From positions 806,001 through 870,000 of the forward strand of contig CAVOPA010000017.1 in assembly GCA_963697705.1 (NCBI GenBank): a stretch of 64,000 bases of DNA. Reading direction: 5' to 3'. Positions 26,031 to 37,893 of this stretch are shown here, piece after piece. Origin of the DNA: CAVUCH01 sp963697705 (GTDB lineage: Bacteria > Acidobacteriota > Vicinamibacteria > Vicinamibacterales > JAENWD01). How positions within the stretch are numbered: the first letter of the stretch is position 1; each line of letters begins with the position of its first letter. Position numbers and translations under genes: made by a program. The notes under the pieces are model-generated. The model saw only the letters and a list, made by a program, of their open reading frames with translations. It was not told where the DNA came from and did no database searches.

Positions 26031-27908
26031 GTGGAAACGCCTCCGACATTCGGACGCTACCAGGTGATCGAGCGCGTGGGACGGGGCGGCATGGGCGTGC
26101 TCTACCGCGGCAAGGATCCCGTGCTCGATCGCGAAGTCGCCATCAAGGTGATGTCTGGTGACTTCTCGGCCGACGAGGGGGCGCGCGCGCGCTTCTTCCG
26201 CGAGGCCCGTGCGGCCGCACGCCTCCAGCACCGGAACATCGTCACGATTTTCGAGTTCGCGGAAGACGAGCACGGCACGCCGTACATTGCGATGGAGTTC
26301 CTGCGCGGGCGCAGCCTGGGGGCGCGCATGACGGGCGAGCTGCCGCTCTCGCTGGTACAAAAGCTCGACATCCTGACGCAGCTGTGCACCGGCCTGCACT
26401 ACGCGCACGAGCAGGGCATCGTCCACCGCGATGTGAAGCCCGCCAACATCTGGGTGATGGACGACGGGACGATCAAGCTGCTCGATTTCGGAATCGCGAA
26501 GATTGCCGCCTCGACGATGACCAGCTCGGGCAACGTGCTCGGGAGCGCCGCGTACATGGCGCCGGAACAGGTGAGCGGTCGAGAGATCGACGGCCGCGCC
26601 GATGTGTTCGCCGCCGGCGTCGTGCTCTACGAGCTGCTGGCGAGGCGCAAGCCCTTCGAGGGGGACGCGCCGACGGCGGTGATGATGAAGATCATCAAGG
26701 AGGATCCGCCGCCGATCCGGAACTTCGCGCCCGACATCCCGGTGTCGCTCGTCAACGCGGTGAACAAGGCGTTGATGAAGGACGCGGATAAGCGGTTCAT
26801 GCACGCGGGTGACTTCGGCGCCGAGCTGCGACTTATCCGGCTGGCTCTCGAACGCACGTCCGAAACGCTCAAGGGCGAAACGCCGGAGAACAGCGAGACC
26901 GTGTACGTGGCCACGCCGACGATGGCCCAGCCGCCACCGCCGGTGGGCGCGCCGCCGAAAGCAGCAGAGTCGCTCCAGGCACACCAGAGCCTGGCCGACG
27001 CGAATCTGCATCGCGGCCCCGTGCCGATAGCTGCGCCGCCGGCTGCCAGCCAGTTCACCACGTGGGTGGCCCTCGCGGCGGTGGTGGTCGCGGCGGTCCT
27101 CGGCACGATCGTGTTCATGCAGAAGCCCTCCGGGCCGGCGGCCTCGCCGACGGCCGCTGCGGGCGCGCCGGCGAGCGGCCGTGACGCCGCCGTGGTGCCT
27201 GTCTCCACGCGCGACGGCATGGTCAAGCTCGTGTCGGACCCGGCAGGCGCCGCGGTCACCATCAACGGGAACCCGACGGGGCTGGTGACACCGGCTGACA
27301 TCGCGGTGAGCGATCTGAACGGCGCAAAAGTGCAGCTCTCGAAGAGCGGCTTCCGTCCGCACCTGGTGCGCGCGGGTGAAACGCAGATCCGCAGCGGCGT
27401 CGTGCAGGTGCGGCTCGACTCCACCGGGATCGGAGCGCCGCCCGCCCCTGGGGCGGCTGTCGCGCCGCCCGCCGCCCCGGCTGCGCCGCCGGTGGTGACC
27501 GCGGCTGTCCCGACGTCGTTCTCCGTCACGCTCTCCGGCAGCTATCCGTTCGAAGTACTGGACGGCTCGCGGGTGATCGGCGAGTCGGCCAGCGAGCACA
27601 CGCTGACCATCGCCGGGCCGCGCGTGCTGCGCCTGCGCAACAGCGACTACCTGCTCGACTACTCCGTGCGCGTGGATGCCGGCCGCACGTCGGCGACCCC
27701 ACCCGACCTCGGGCGCCTCACGATCCGCACGCCGCTCGAGACGTGCAACGTCTGGGTTGGCGGGCGTGATCTCGGTTACCCGCCGATCACGGAACAGAAG
27801 CTCGCGGGCGGCAATTACCGTGTGGAAATCAAGTGCCCGGACGGGGTGACCAAGGCCGACACCGTCACCGTGGATCCGGGAAAGCTGACGACGAAAGTCA
27901 TCCGATGA
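26031..27908 (+). CDS. Transmembrane serine/threonine kinase with extracytoplasmic PEGA domains
   Basis: 625 residues from a GTG behind AGGAG. Kinase domain about 9-275: GRGGMGVLY (17-25), Lys39, HRDVKPAN (132-139), DFG (152-154), SAAYMAPEQ (172-180). A Pro/Ala-rich linker follows, then one membrane helix (about 343-363). Outside is a PEGA domain (about 396-455, VSDPAGAAVTINGNPTG), a Pro/Ala spacer, and a second PEGA-like segment at the C terminus (about 555-625). PEGA domains occur on surface proteins, so this is a candidate envelope sensor. It overlaps the next gene by four bases. Confidence 0.93.
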   Translation: METPPTFGRYQVIERVGRGGMGVLYRGKDPVLDREVAIKVMSGDFSADEGARARFFREARAAARLQHRNIVTIFEFAEDEHGTPYIAMEFLRGRSLGARMTGELPLSLVQKLDILTQLCTGLHYAHEQGIVHRDVKPANIWVMDDGTIKLLDFGIAKIAASTMTSSGNVLGSAAYMAPEQVSGREIDGRADVFAAGVVLYELLARRKPFEGDAPTAVMMKIIKEDPPPIRNFAPDIPVSLVNAVNKALMKDADKRFMHAGDFGAELRLIRLALERTSETLKGETPENSETVYVATPTMAQPPPPVGAPPKAAESLQAHQSLADANLHRGPVPIAAPPAASQFTTWVALAAVVVAAVLGTIVFMQKPSGPAASPTAAAGAPASGRDAAVVPVSTRDGMVKLVSDPAGAAVTINGNPTGLVTPADIAVSDLNGAKVQLSKSGFRPHLVRAGETQIRSGVVQVRLDSTGIGAPPAPGAAVAPPAAPAAPPVVTAAVPTSFSVTLSGSYPFEVLDGSRVIGESASEHTLTIAGPRVLRLRNSDYLLDYSVRVDAGRTSATPPDLGRLTIRTPLETCNVWVGGRDLGYPPITEQKLAGGNYRVEIKCPDGVTKADTVTVDPGKLTTKVIR

Positions 27909-29416
27909 GACGCTGCTTCCGCCGCAGCATGCTCGGTCTGCTGGTTGCCGCGTCGATGCCGGTGTTGGCGGCTGCGCAGGCTCCCGCGACGTCCGAGGAT
28001 CTCGCCCGCCGCCAATACGAGTTCGGTCTCGAGTCCGTGAAGGCCGGTAAGTACACCGAGGGGCTGAAGGACCTCGAAGCCGTCGTCGACAATTACCCCG
28101 CCAGCAGTGCGGCCGCGGAGGCGCTGCTGGCGATCGCGCAATACCAGCTGCAGGTACAGCGGAACCCCGCCACCGCACAGGCGACGGCGGAGAGCGTGCA
28201 GAAACGGTTTCCGGCGTCAGATGCAGTGGCCATGTCGTATGTCATCGCCGGCCAGGCGATGGTGGCCAGAGGACTGACGCCCACCAGCGTGGAAGCGGCG
28301 CTCGCCAGCTTCGACCGGGTGCAGCGGTTGTTCCCCGGGTCGGACGCCGTCGCGCCGGCGCTGGTCGCCGCAGGCGATACGCTCCGGCGTCTGGGCCGGT
28401 GTCCGGAGGCGCTCGATCGGTTCGATACGGTCACGATGGCGTATCCACGGTCGTCGTGGGCGTCAGCGGCGCGGCTCTCGGCCGCCAGCTGCCTGGCCAT
28501 GGGAGGGCGTCCGCTCGACGCCATGCAGGAACTGCAGCGTGTGATTCTTGCCGCACCCGGGAGCCCCGAGGCGCAGCAGGCGCGCACGCTCAACACCATC
28601 GTCTACCGGCTGTACGTGCGTCCGCCGGCCCAGTCGCCGTACGTGTTCTCCGGCAACTCGATCGCGGGCCCCACCGGCAAGCTCAAAGACGTCTCCGCGA
28701 TCGCGTTCGGCCCCGACGGATCCCTGTTCGTGACGAGCAAGACGGGCGTGATTGCGCTCAGCCAGAAGGGGGCGACCGTGCGCTCGATCGCCGCCGTCGA
28801 GCCGCGCGCGATGTTCGTGGACGCCCAGGGCCGGGTACTCGCGGCGCAGAAGGCGCTGCTGGTGCAGGACGCCGCGCCGACACCGTCGATGCTGACGCTG
28901 ACCGTGCCGCGCGAGACAGGCGCCCCCAAGGTGCTCGAGGACATCTCCGCGGTGGCCGTGCTGTCGACCGGCGAGCGCCTCGTCGCGGACCGCGGCCAGC
29001 GCGGCGTGTTCAGGTTCGATGCTGCCGGCAAGTACCTCGGATCGTTCTCTCCCATTCGTGCCAGCCGCATCTCGCTTGGCCCGGTCGAGCAGATCGCCCT
29101 GCTCGACAAGGACAACAAAACCGTTGCGGTGCTCGATCGGACGGGCAAGACGATCCAGCGCATCGCGACGAAGGCGACCGGCTACGAGCTCACCAATCCC
29201 ACTGATGTCGCGTTCGACGTGCTGGGGCACCTCTACGTCCTCGACGGAGTCGCCGTGCACGTGTTCGCACCGGACGGAAAACTGGCGGCCACGTTTGCCG
29301 GCGGCGACAAAAACGCTCCTGGCGGCCTGCGAGAAGGGACGGCCCTGGCCCTCGACCAGGCGGCGCGGATGTACATCTACGACGACCGCGCGGAGCGGGT
29401 GCAGATCTACCAGTAA
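27905..29416 (+). CDS. Exported TPR and beta-propeller (NHL-like) protein
   Basis: 503 residues. A Sec signal peptide (RRSMLGLLVAASMPVLAAA, cleavage before QAP) is followed by TPR/YbgF-like helical repeats (about 35-235; EFGLESVKAGKYTEGLKDLE). The C-terminal half reads as propeller blades with repeated 'AIAFGPDGSLFV' and 'DVAFDVLGHLYVLD' patterns like NHL repeats. Probably periplasmic or surface-exposed and part of the sensing or scaffolding arm of the operon. It overlaps the kinase stop (ATGA). Confidence 0.8.
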   Translation: MRRCFRRSMLGLLVAASMPVLAAAQAPATSEDLARRQYEFGLESVKAGKYTEGLKDLEAVVDNYPASSAAAEALLAIAQYQLQVQRNPATAQATAESVQKRFPASDAVAMSYVIAGQAMVARGLTPTSVEAALASFDRVQRLFPGSDAVAPALVAAGDTLRRLGRCPEALDRFDTVTMAYPRSSWASAARLSAASCLAMGGRPLDAMQELQRVILAAPGSPEAQQARTLNTIVYRLYVRPPAQSPYVFSGNSIAGPTGKLKDVSAIAFGPDGSLFVTSKTGVIALSQKGATVRSIAAVEPRAMFVDAQGRVLAAQKALLVQDAAPTPSMLTLTVPRETGAPKVLEDISAVAVLSTGERLVADRGQRGVFRFDAAGKYLGSFSPIRASRISLGPVEQIALLDKDNKTVAVLDRTGKTIQRIATKATGYELTNPTDVAFDVLGHLYVLDGVAVHVFAPDGKLAATFAGGDKNAPGGLREGTALALDQAARMYIYDDRAERVQIYQ

Positions 29417-29444
29417 TGCGATCACGAGCAGTGGAGACCGACGC

Positions 29445-31622
29445 ATGAGAGGGATCGGCTGGCGGTGCGCTACAGTGGCGATCGCGCTCTGGGCCCTCCT
29501 CGGCAGCGCCACCGGGCTTCGCGGCGCCCAGGCGCCAACGACGTGGGACGCGGATCTGGCGGACGGCCAGCGGCTGTTCGAGGAGCTCGATTACGAGCAC
29601 GCGGTTCCGCCCCTCTCGCGCGCGATCCTCGCGCTCGAGCCCATGGCCGCGCAGCAGCCGGCTGCGCGTGCGGCGCTCGTCAGCGCATACGGCATGCGCG
29701 CGCGTTCCCTGTTCGGACTCGACGATGCCGCGAAGGCCCAGGACGATTTCCGCGCGCTGCTCGGGATCGATCCGTCGTTCGTGCTGTCCGGACAAGTGTC
29801 GCCGCGCGTGGTGGCGCTCTTCGACACTGTCAAAAAGGCCGTCGTCGGATCGCTCGCGCTCGCCGTGGAGCCGCTCGACGCCACGCTCGAAGTGAATGGC
29901 CAGCCGGTGAGCGTCACGTCCGACGCGATGCCGCTCGCCGCCGGGGAGTACACGGTCAAGGCCACGCGGCTCGGTTACAAGCCAGCCGAGGAGAAGGTCG
30001 CCGTTGCCGCGGGCGAAACCAAGCAGTTTTCTCTCACGCTGGAGCGCACGTCGTCGGTCGTCTTCGTCGTCACGGTGCCGCCCGATGTCGAGGTCGTCGT
30101 CGATGGTCTCGCACGCGGCCGTACGACTGCCGGTGCGCTCGCGCCGGAGTACGCGGGGCTGCCGGGTGAAATCGGCGTAGCGCCAGAGCTCGTCTCACGG
30201 CCCCTCGTACTCGCCGACCTGACGCAGGGCACCCACACGGTGCAGTACAAGAAGCCTTGCTTCGTCACGGAGGAGCGCCGCCTCCCGATCGAGAAGCCGG
30301 AGGACTACCGCGAGGAGCCGGTGCGGCTCAAGCGCGCCGTTGGATCCATCGCGTTCGAGAGCACGCCGTCGGGGGCGGCCATCTTCGTTGATGGAGAGCG
30401 GCGCGGCACAGCGCCGGCAACGCTTGCCGATGTCTGCGAGGGGACGCGTGCCGTGGAGATGCGCGGGGCCGAGGGACGGCTGGTGCGGCGCATCGCCTTG
30501 AAAACCGGCGATGCGGTGACGGTCGAGGGCACGTTGAAGCCGGCGTTTGCGCTGCTGCCTGCGGGTTCGGGCGTGCAGCCGGGCGTCGCCGACCGCCGCG
30601 CAGACGTGGAGCGCGCGCTTGCCGCGTCGCAGCAGCTCACCGTGTTCATGCCTACCGGCCGCGAGGCAGAAGAAACGCTCAAGGCGCAGCAGATGCCACC
30701 CGAGTGGCTCGCCTTCGACGCCGCGCGGCGGCCTCTGGGAGGGGCCGCAGCTCTGAACGCCGCAGCACGCCGGGATCTCTCGATCCGGTTTGCCCGGGCC
30801 CTCGACGTGCAGGGCATCGCGGCGGTGTCGCAGCCATCCCCGAACTCAACCGACCTGGTCGTGGCGTTGCTCGCGGCCGGCGCGGGCGAGCCCGACGTCG
30901 TCCCGCTCACGCCGGAGCGCATGGACTCGATCACCCGGGCGACGGCGCGGTTCGACTACGTTCCTGCGCTGTCGCGCCGCGGTATCGGCCTGCTCGCTGC
31001 CGATGTGCTCAATGCGGAGGGGCTGATCGTCGTGCGGGTCGATCCCGGCAGCGCGGGAGCACAGGCGGGTCTCAAACCCGGCGATGTCATCGTGCGGGCG
31101 GACGGTCAGCCGGTCACCGACAGCACGCAGGTGCAGCAGCTGATCGAAGCCAAGCGGCCCGGCGAGCCGCTGGCGATCGAGGCGCACGACGCCGCCGGCA
31201 CAGCGCGGACGGCGCAGCTGCCGGTCACCGAGAGCCCGCGCCTGATCTCTGCGGCCGACCAGGGCCTGCTGTTCAACCCGATCGCGCTGGCGCTGCGCAG
31301 CCGTCTCGCTGGCGCGGCCGCGAAGGACCAGCCGTTCCTGCGGCTCAATCTTGCGGTGGCGTTGATGCGGCTTGGCGATTACGCCGGGGCGCGCGAACAG
31401 CTTGACGCCGTGCAGTTGCCTGCCGGGCAGGGCATCTCGCTGGGGACGACCCAGTACCTGCTTGGCCTGGCGTACGAAGGGGAGGGCGACGCGGCGTCGG
31501 CCCAGCGCTCGTTTCAGTCGGCGGCGGCGAGTGGAGGGTTGCTGACCGAGGACGGTCCTTCGATAAAAAGCCTCGCCGCGCGTAAGCTCAACGGTGCCGG
31601 TCGGGGCTCCTCGGAGCCGTAA
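29445..31622 (+). CDS. Exported PEGA/PDZ/TPR repeat protein
   Basis: 725 residues with a signal peptide (about 1-28). TPR-like helices occupy about 30-125, and PEGA-type beta domains about 140-205, 205-235 and 300-370 (ESTPSGAAIFVDGERRG). A PDZ domain covers about 505-580 (VDPGSAGAQAGLKPGDVIVRADGQPV), and C-terminal TPRs run from about 620 to the end. No protease triad is seen, so the PDZ is a binding module. GGAG precedes the ATG. It is last in the signalling operon, 28 nt after the propeller gene. The shared PEGA domains link it to the upstream membrane kinase. Confidence 0.82.
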   Translation: MRGIGWRCATVAIALWALLGSATGLRGAQAPTTWDADLADGQRLFEELDYEHAVPPLSRAILALEPMAAQQPAARAALVSAYGMRARSLFGLDDAAKAQDDFRALLGIDPSFVLSGQVSPRVVALFDTVKKAVVGSLALAVEPLDATLEVNGQPVSVTSDAMPLAAGEYTVKATRLGYKPAEEKVAVAAGETKQFSLTLERTSSVVFVVTVPPDVEVVVDGLARGRTTAGALAPEYAGLPGEIGVAPELVSRPLVLADLTQGTHTVQYKKPCFVTEERRLPIEKPEDYREEPVRLKRAVGSIAFESTPSGAAIFVDGERRGTAPATLADVCEGTRAVEMRGAEGRLVRRIALKTGDAVTVEGTLKPAFALLPAGSGVQPGVADRRADVERALAASQQLTVFMPTGREAEETLKAQQMPPEWLAFDAARRPLGGAAALNAAARRDLSIRFARALDVQGIAAVSQPSPNSTDLVVALLAAGAGEPDVVPLTPERMDSITRATARFDYVPALSRRGIGLLAADVLNAEGLIVVRVDPGSAGAQAGLKPGDVIVRADGQPVTDSTQVQQLIEAKRPGEPLAIEAHDAAGTARTAQLPVTESPRLISAADQGLLFNPIALALRSRLAGAAAKDQPFLRLNLAVALMRLGDYAGAREQLDAVQLPAGQGISLGTTQYLLGLAYEGEGDAASAQRSFQSAAASGGLLTEDGPSIKSLAARKLNGAGRGSSEP

Positions 31623-31632
31623 GCCGGTCCGC

Positions 31633-31661
31633 TTGCACGCCGATAGGGTGCGTGCTATATT
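31633..31661 (+). promoter_or_regulatory. Sigma70-like promoter of the str operon
   Basis: -35 TTGCAC, 17-nt spacer, -10 TATATT (five of six to consensus). It lies just after the last gene of the signalling operon, and the only downstream target is the rpsL-led ribosomal operon. It implies an mRNA start near 31668 and a leader of more than 300 nt. Confidence 0.6.
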
Positions 31662-31667
31662 CGTCAG

Positions 31668-31984
31668 GTTCTATCGCCGTTAGGAAACCCTATCTAACGG
31701 CGGCTCGCCGGAACGTGAAGCCTCCGATGGTCCGGCGCATCGGTTCATCGCAGCGTAAAACGGGCTCGTGCCCGTCGGTCGTTCCTGGCCACGCAGGCCG
31801 GGGCGCCGTTGCGCGATTCAATACATAGGGTCATCCGCTTCAGGCGCCAAGCACCGTTGCTTCTAGGCCTGGAGCACCTCGTAGGCAGCCGGGCTCGCCG
31901 CCTGCCGAGGCATCGGTTCGGGCAGTGCCCGAAGCTGTGCGTCCGGGGCCGTCGAGGCGTCCGGACGTGGTGTGTGGAGCAATT
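31668..31984 (+). ncRNA. Long structured 5' leader of rpsL mRNA (candidate)
   Basis: About 317 nt without a convincing ORF. Perfect hairpins are visible: CGCCGTTAG/CTAACGGCG (31675-31702, 9 bp); ACGGGC/GCCCGT near 31759-31774; TTCGGGC/GCCCGAA near 31916-31932; GTCCGG/CCGGAC at the 3' end. They differ from the heptad elements elsewhere. It may be an autoregulatory r-protein site or an antitermination leader; no known motif was recognised. Confidence 0.4.
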
Positions 31985-32359
31985 GTGCCGACGATCACTC
32001 AGCTCGTTCGACAGGGCCGTCACAAGATCGTGACGAAGACCAAGAGCCCCGCGCTGCAGGACAGCCCCCAGAAGCGTGGCGTCTGCGTGCGCGTCTTCAC
32101 CCAGACGCCGAAGAAGCCGAACTCCGCGCTGCGCAAGGTCGCGCGCGTGCGGCTGACCAACGGCATCGAGGTGACGACCTACATCCCGGGCGTTGGCCAC
32201 AACCTTCAAGAGCACTCGCTCGTGCTCATCCGCGGCGGCCGCGTGAAGGACCTGCCGGGCGTGCGCTACCACGTCGTGCGCGGGACCCTCGACGCCGTCG
32301 GCGTGCAGGGTCGCAAGCAGGGGCGGTCGAAATACGGCGCCAAGAGGCCGAAGCAGTAA
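31985..32359 (+). CDS. rpsL: 30S ribosomal protein S12
   Basis: 124 residues in the decoding centre. TPKKPNSALRK (41-51) and RGGRVKDLPGVRYH are intact; lysines whose mutation gives streptomycin resistance are wild type. The start is GTG, six bases after GGAG; the upstream in-frame region is not S12-like. First gene of the str operon (rpsL-rpsG-fusA-tuf). Confidence 0.97.
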   Translation: MPTITQLVRQGRHKIVTKTKSPALQDSPQKRGVCVRVFTQTPKKPNSALRKVARVRLTNGIEVTTYIPGVGHNLQEHSLVLIRGGRVKDLPGVRYHVVRGTLDAVGVQGRKQGRSKYGAKRPKQ

Positions 32360-32377
32360 TCCGGCGAGGATCGAACC

Positions 32378-32851
32378 ATGCCACGTAGACGAGAAATCCC
32401 ACGCCGCGAGCCGCCGCCCGATCCGTTGTACGGCAGTTCGCTCGTGACCAAGTTCATCAGCACGGTCATGCGCGGCGGTAAGCGCAGCACGGCCGAGCGG
32501 ATCATGTATCAGAGCTTCGACATCATCAAGGAACGCACCGGCGACGACCCGGTCAAGGTCTTCAAGAAGGCCATCGACAACGTCAAGCCGAGCCTCGAAG
32601 TGAAGTCGCGCCGCGTCGGCGGATCGAACTACCAGGTGCCGATCGAGGTGAACCCCAGCCGGCGGCTGTCGCTCAGCATCCGATGGCTCGTCGGCTATGC
32701 CCGCGCGCGCGGCGACGGCAAGACGATGCAGGAACGGCTCGCCAACGAGCTGCTCGATGCAGCGAACCTGCGCGGCGGCGCGGTGAAGAAGCGCGAAGAC
32801 ACGCACCGGATGGCGGAAGCCAACAAGGCGTTCGCGCACTATCGGTGGTAA
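32378..32851 (+). CDS. rpsG: 30S ribosomal protein S7
   Basis: A 157-residue primary binder of the 16S rRNA 3' major domain. It contains the expected PDPLYGSSLVTKFISTVM N-terminal region, VGGSNYQVPIEV, and the C-terminal HRMAEANKAFAHYRW typical of bacterial S7. It lies 18 nt after rpsL. Confidence 0.97.
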   Translation: MPRRREIPRREPPPDPLYGSSLVTKFISTVMRGGKRSTAERIMYQSFDIIKERTGDDPVKVFKKAIDNVKPSLEVKSRRVGGSNYQVPIEVNPSRRLSLSIRWLVGYARARGDGKTMQERLANELLDAANLRGGAVKKREDTHRMAEANKAFAHYRW

Positions 32852-32853
32852 AA

Positions 32854-32946
32854 GGCCCCAGGCTCCAGCCGCCGGGCTTCAGGCCGTGACCGGCTCCAGA
32901 CCGGAGCCAGACAACGCCGGGAGCCCGGAGCCGGGAGCCCGGAGCC
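32854..32946. repeat. Heptad inverted repeat, GGCTCCA family (copy 5)
   Basis: A left arm of GGCTCCAGCCGCCGGGCTTC type and a right arm of repeated CGGGAGC/CCGGAGC heptamers. It lies between the rpsG stop (2 nt) and the fusA start (10 nt). Confidence 0.8.
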
Positions 32947-32956
32947 GAGTAGAGAA

Positions 32957-35068
<2,112 letters not shown>

Positions 35069-35275
35069 ACAGATGTAGTGCCCGCTTCAGGCCGGATGTG
35101 GTGCCCGCCTTCAGGCCGGCCATGGCGACAGCATGTAGTGCCCACTTCGGGAAGGCCGTGGCGACAGATGTACTGCCGGCCAATCAGGCGGGCCGTAGCG
35201 GTGGATGTAGTGCCCGCCTTCAGGCGGCCGTAGCGACGGATGTAGTGCCGGCCTTCGGGCCGGCCGTCGTGGTGT
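35069..35275. repeat. Degenerate tandem array of GTAGTGCCCGCC units before tuf copy 2
   Basis: Six units beginning GATGTAGTGC or close variants, starting near 35072, 35095, 35132, 35167, 35204 and 35239. The last five are spaced 35-37 nt apart. Each has a palindromic CCCGCCTTCAGGC-type core followed by GGCCGTAGCGAC-like sequence. It fills the gap between fusA and tuf2. It is not a CRISPR: there are no unique spacers. Confidence 0.75.
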
Positions 35276-35328
35276 CCGACTGCGGGACGTGGGCCGCCAG
35301 GGCCACAGAGGATGACGAGGAACTGACG

Positions 35329-36528
<1,200 letters not shown>

Positions 36529-36620
36529 GCGCCCGACTCCCGGCTCCCGCCTCCAGGGCTTGTCTGGCTCCTGCCTGGAGCCGGACGAGGCCCGGAGCCC
36601 GGAGCCTGGAGCCCGGAGCC
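36529..36620. repeat. Heptad inverted repeat, GGCTCCA family (copy 6)
   Basis: It starts at the base after the tuf stop: CCCGACTCCCGGCTCC left arm, CTTGTCTGGCTCC core, CCGGAGC/CTGGAGC right arm. It ends 14 nt before rpsJ, adjacent to the AGAAGG ribosome-binding site. Confidence 0.85.
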
Positions 36621-36634
36621 GAGAAGGTTCACCG

Positions 36635-36967
36635 ATGGCTATGTTCAGCGACAAGATCCGCATCCGCTTGAAGGCCTACGACTATCGCGTGCTCGATCAG
36701 TCGACGGGCGAGATCGTCGAGACGGCGAAGCGGACCGGCGCGCGGTTGGCGGGGCCGATTCCGCTGCCGACGGAAATCAACAAGTGGACGGTGCTCCGTT
36801 CGCCCCACGTCGACAAGAAGTCGCGTGAGCAGTTCGAGGTGCGCACGCACAAGCGGCTGATCGACATCTTCGAGCCGACCCCGCAGACGGTCGACGCGCT
36901 GATGAAGCTCGATCTGCCGGCCGGCGTCGACGTCGAGATCAAGGCGTTCGGGAAGGAACACAAGTAG
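36635..36967 (+). CDS. rpsJ: 30S ribosomal protein S10
   Basis: 110 residues: IRIRLKAYDYRVLDQST, PLPTEINKWTVLRSPHVDKKSREQFEVRTHKR and the C-terminal DVEIKA are diagnostic. S10 also acts as NusE in antitermination with NusB/NusG. An ATG two codons downstream (MFSDK) is an equally good start. It leads the S10 gene cluster. Confidence 0.96.
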   Translation: MAMFSDKIRIRLKAYDYRVLDQSTGEIVETAKRTGARLAGPIPLPTEINKWTVLRSPHVDKKSREQFEVRTHKRLIDIFEPTPQTVDALMKLDLPAGVDVEIKAFGKEHK

Positions 36968-36978
36968 GACGGGATTTC

Positions 36979-37071
36979 CGGCTCCGGGCTCCCGGCTCCA
37001 GGCCCCCGGCCCTATCGGGCTCCAGCCTGAGCCAGACGCCGCCCGGGGTCAGGAGCCTGGAGCCTGGAGCC
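36979..37071. repeat. Heptad inverted repeat, GGCTCCA family (copy 7)
   Basis: GGCTCCGGGCTCCCGGCTCC on the left and AGGAGCCTGGAGCCTGGAGC on the right, with a degenerate core. It ends 10 nt before rplC. Confidence 0.85.
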
Positions 37072-37081
37072 GACTAACATC

Positions 37082-37780
37082 ATGGTCACTGGCATCATCG
37101 GCAAGAAGCTCGGGATGACGCAGCTGTTCGATCCGGACGGCACCGTACATCCGGCCACCGTCATCAAGGCGGGCCCCTGCGTGGTCGTGCAGGCGAAGAC
37201 GGCGCAGGCGGATGGCTACGACGCGGTCCAGATCGGGCTCGTCGAGGAGCGGCCGGCGCGCGTCAACAAGCCGCTGGCCGGGCACTACAAGAAAGCGAAC
37301 GTGCCGCCGACCCGCGTGCGTCGCGAGGTGGCCCTCAAGGGCGGCGGCGACACGCCGAAGCTCGGCGACCAGGTGCTCGCGTCCATCTTCCAGAATGGCG
37401 AGCGCGTGGACGTCATCGCGACCAGCCGCGGCAAGGGCTTCCAGGGCGTCATGCGGCGCCACAACTTCGGCGGCGGCGCCGGCAGCCACGGCTCGATGTT
37501 CCACCGCGCTCCCGGATCGATCGGCGCATCGTCATACCCCTCGCGCGTCGTGAAGGGCATGCGGATGGCGGGCCACACGGGAGCGGACCGGGTGACGACG
37601 CGCAACCTGAAGGTGCTTCGTGTGGACGCCGACAACCACCTGCTCATCCTCGAAGGCGCGGTGCCCGGCGGACCGAACGGCCACGTGATGATTCGCAAGG
37701 CGGTCGCCGCCAAGCCGGAACCCAAGCCGCAGGCGGAGAAGGCCCCGAAGGGCAAGGCCGCGGTGAAGGGGAAGAAATAG
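37082..37780 (+). CDS. rplC: 50S ribosomal protein L3
   Basis: 232 residues. MVTGIIGKKLGMTQLF at the N terminus and the loop GGGAGSHGSMFHRAPGSIG reaching toward the peptidyl-transferase centre identify L3. The C-terminal 25 residues are a Lys/Ala/Pro-rich extension beyond the usual end. Confidence 0.97.
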   Translation: MVTGIIGKKLGMTQLFDPDGTVHPATVIKAGPCVVVQAKTAQADGYDAVQIGLVEERPARVNKPLAGHYKKANVPPTRVRREVALKGGGDTPKLGDQVLASIFQNGERVDVIATSRGKGFQGVMRRHNFGGGAGSHGSMFHRAPGSIGASSYPSRVVKGMRMAGHTGADRVTTRNLKVLRVDADNHLLILEGAVPGGPNGHVMIRKAVAAKPEPKPQAEKAPKGKAAVKGKK

Positions 37781-37785
37781 TTATC

Positions 37786-37879
37786 AGGCTCCAGGCTCCA
37801 GGCTCCCGACTCCAGGCGTTGTCTGGCTCCAGCCCGGAGCCGGACCGGGCCCGGAGCCCGGAGCCCGGAGCCCGGAGCC
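37786..37879. repeat. Heptad inverted repeat, GGCTCCA family (copy 8)
   Basis: Near-perfect heptads AGGCTCC repeated three times, core GTTGTCTGGCTCC, then CCGGAGC repeated four times. It ends 14 nt before rplD. One of the cleanest copies. Confidence 0.9.
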
Positions 37880-37893
37880 GAGAGAGATTCACC

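Noticed and set aside
35069..35275. The ~36-nt array before tuf2 as a CRISPR
   Set aside because: The period is CRISPR-like, but there are no unique spacers between conserved repeats; whole units are related and degenerate, and no cas gene is nearby.
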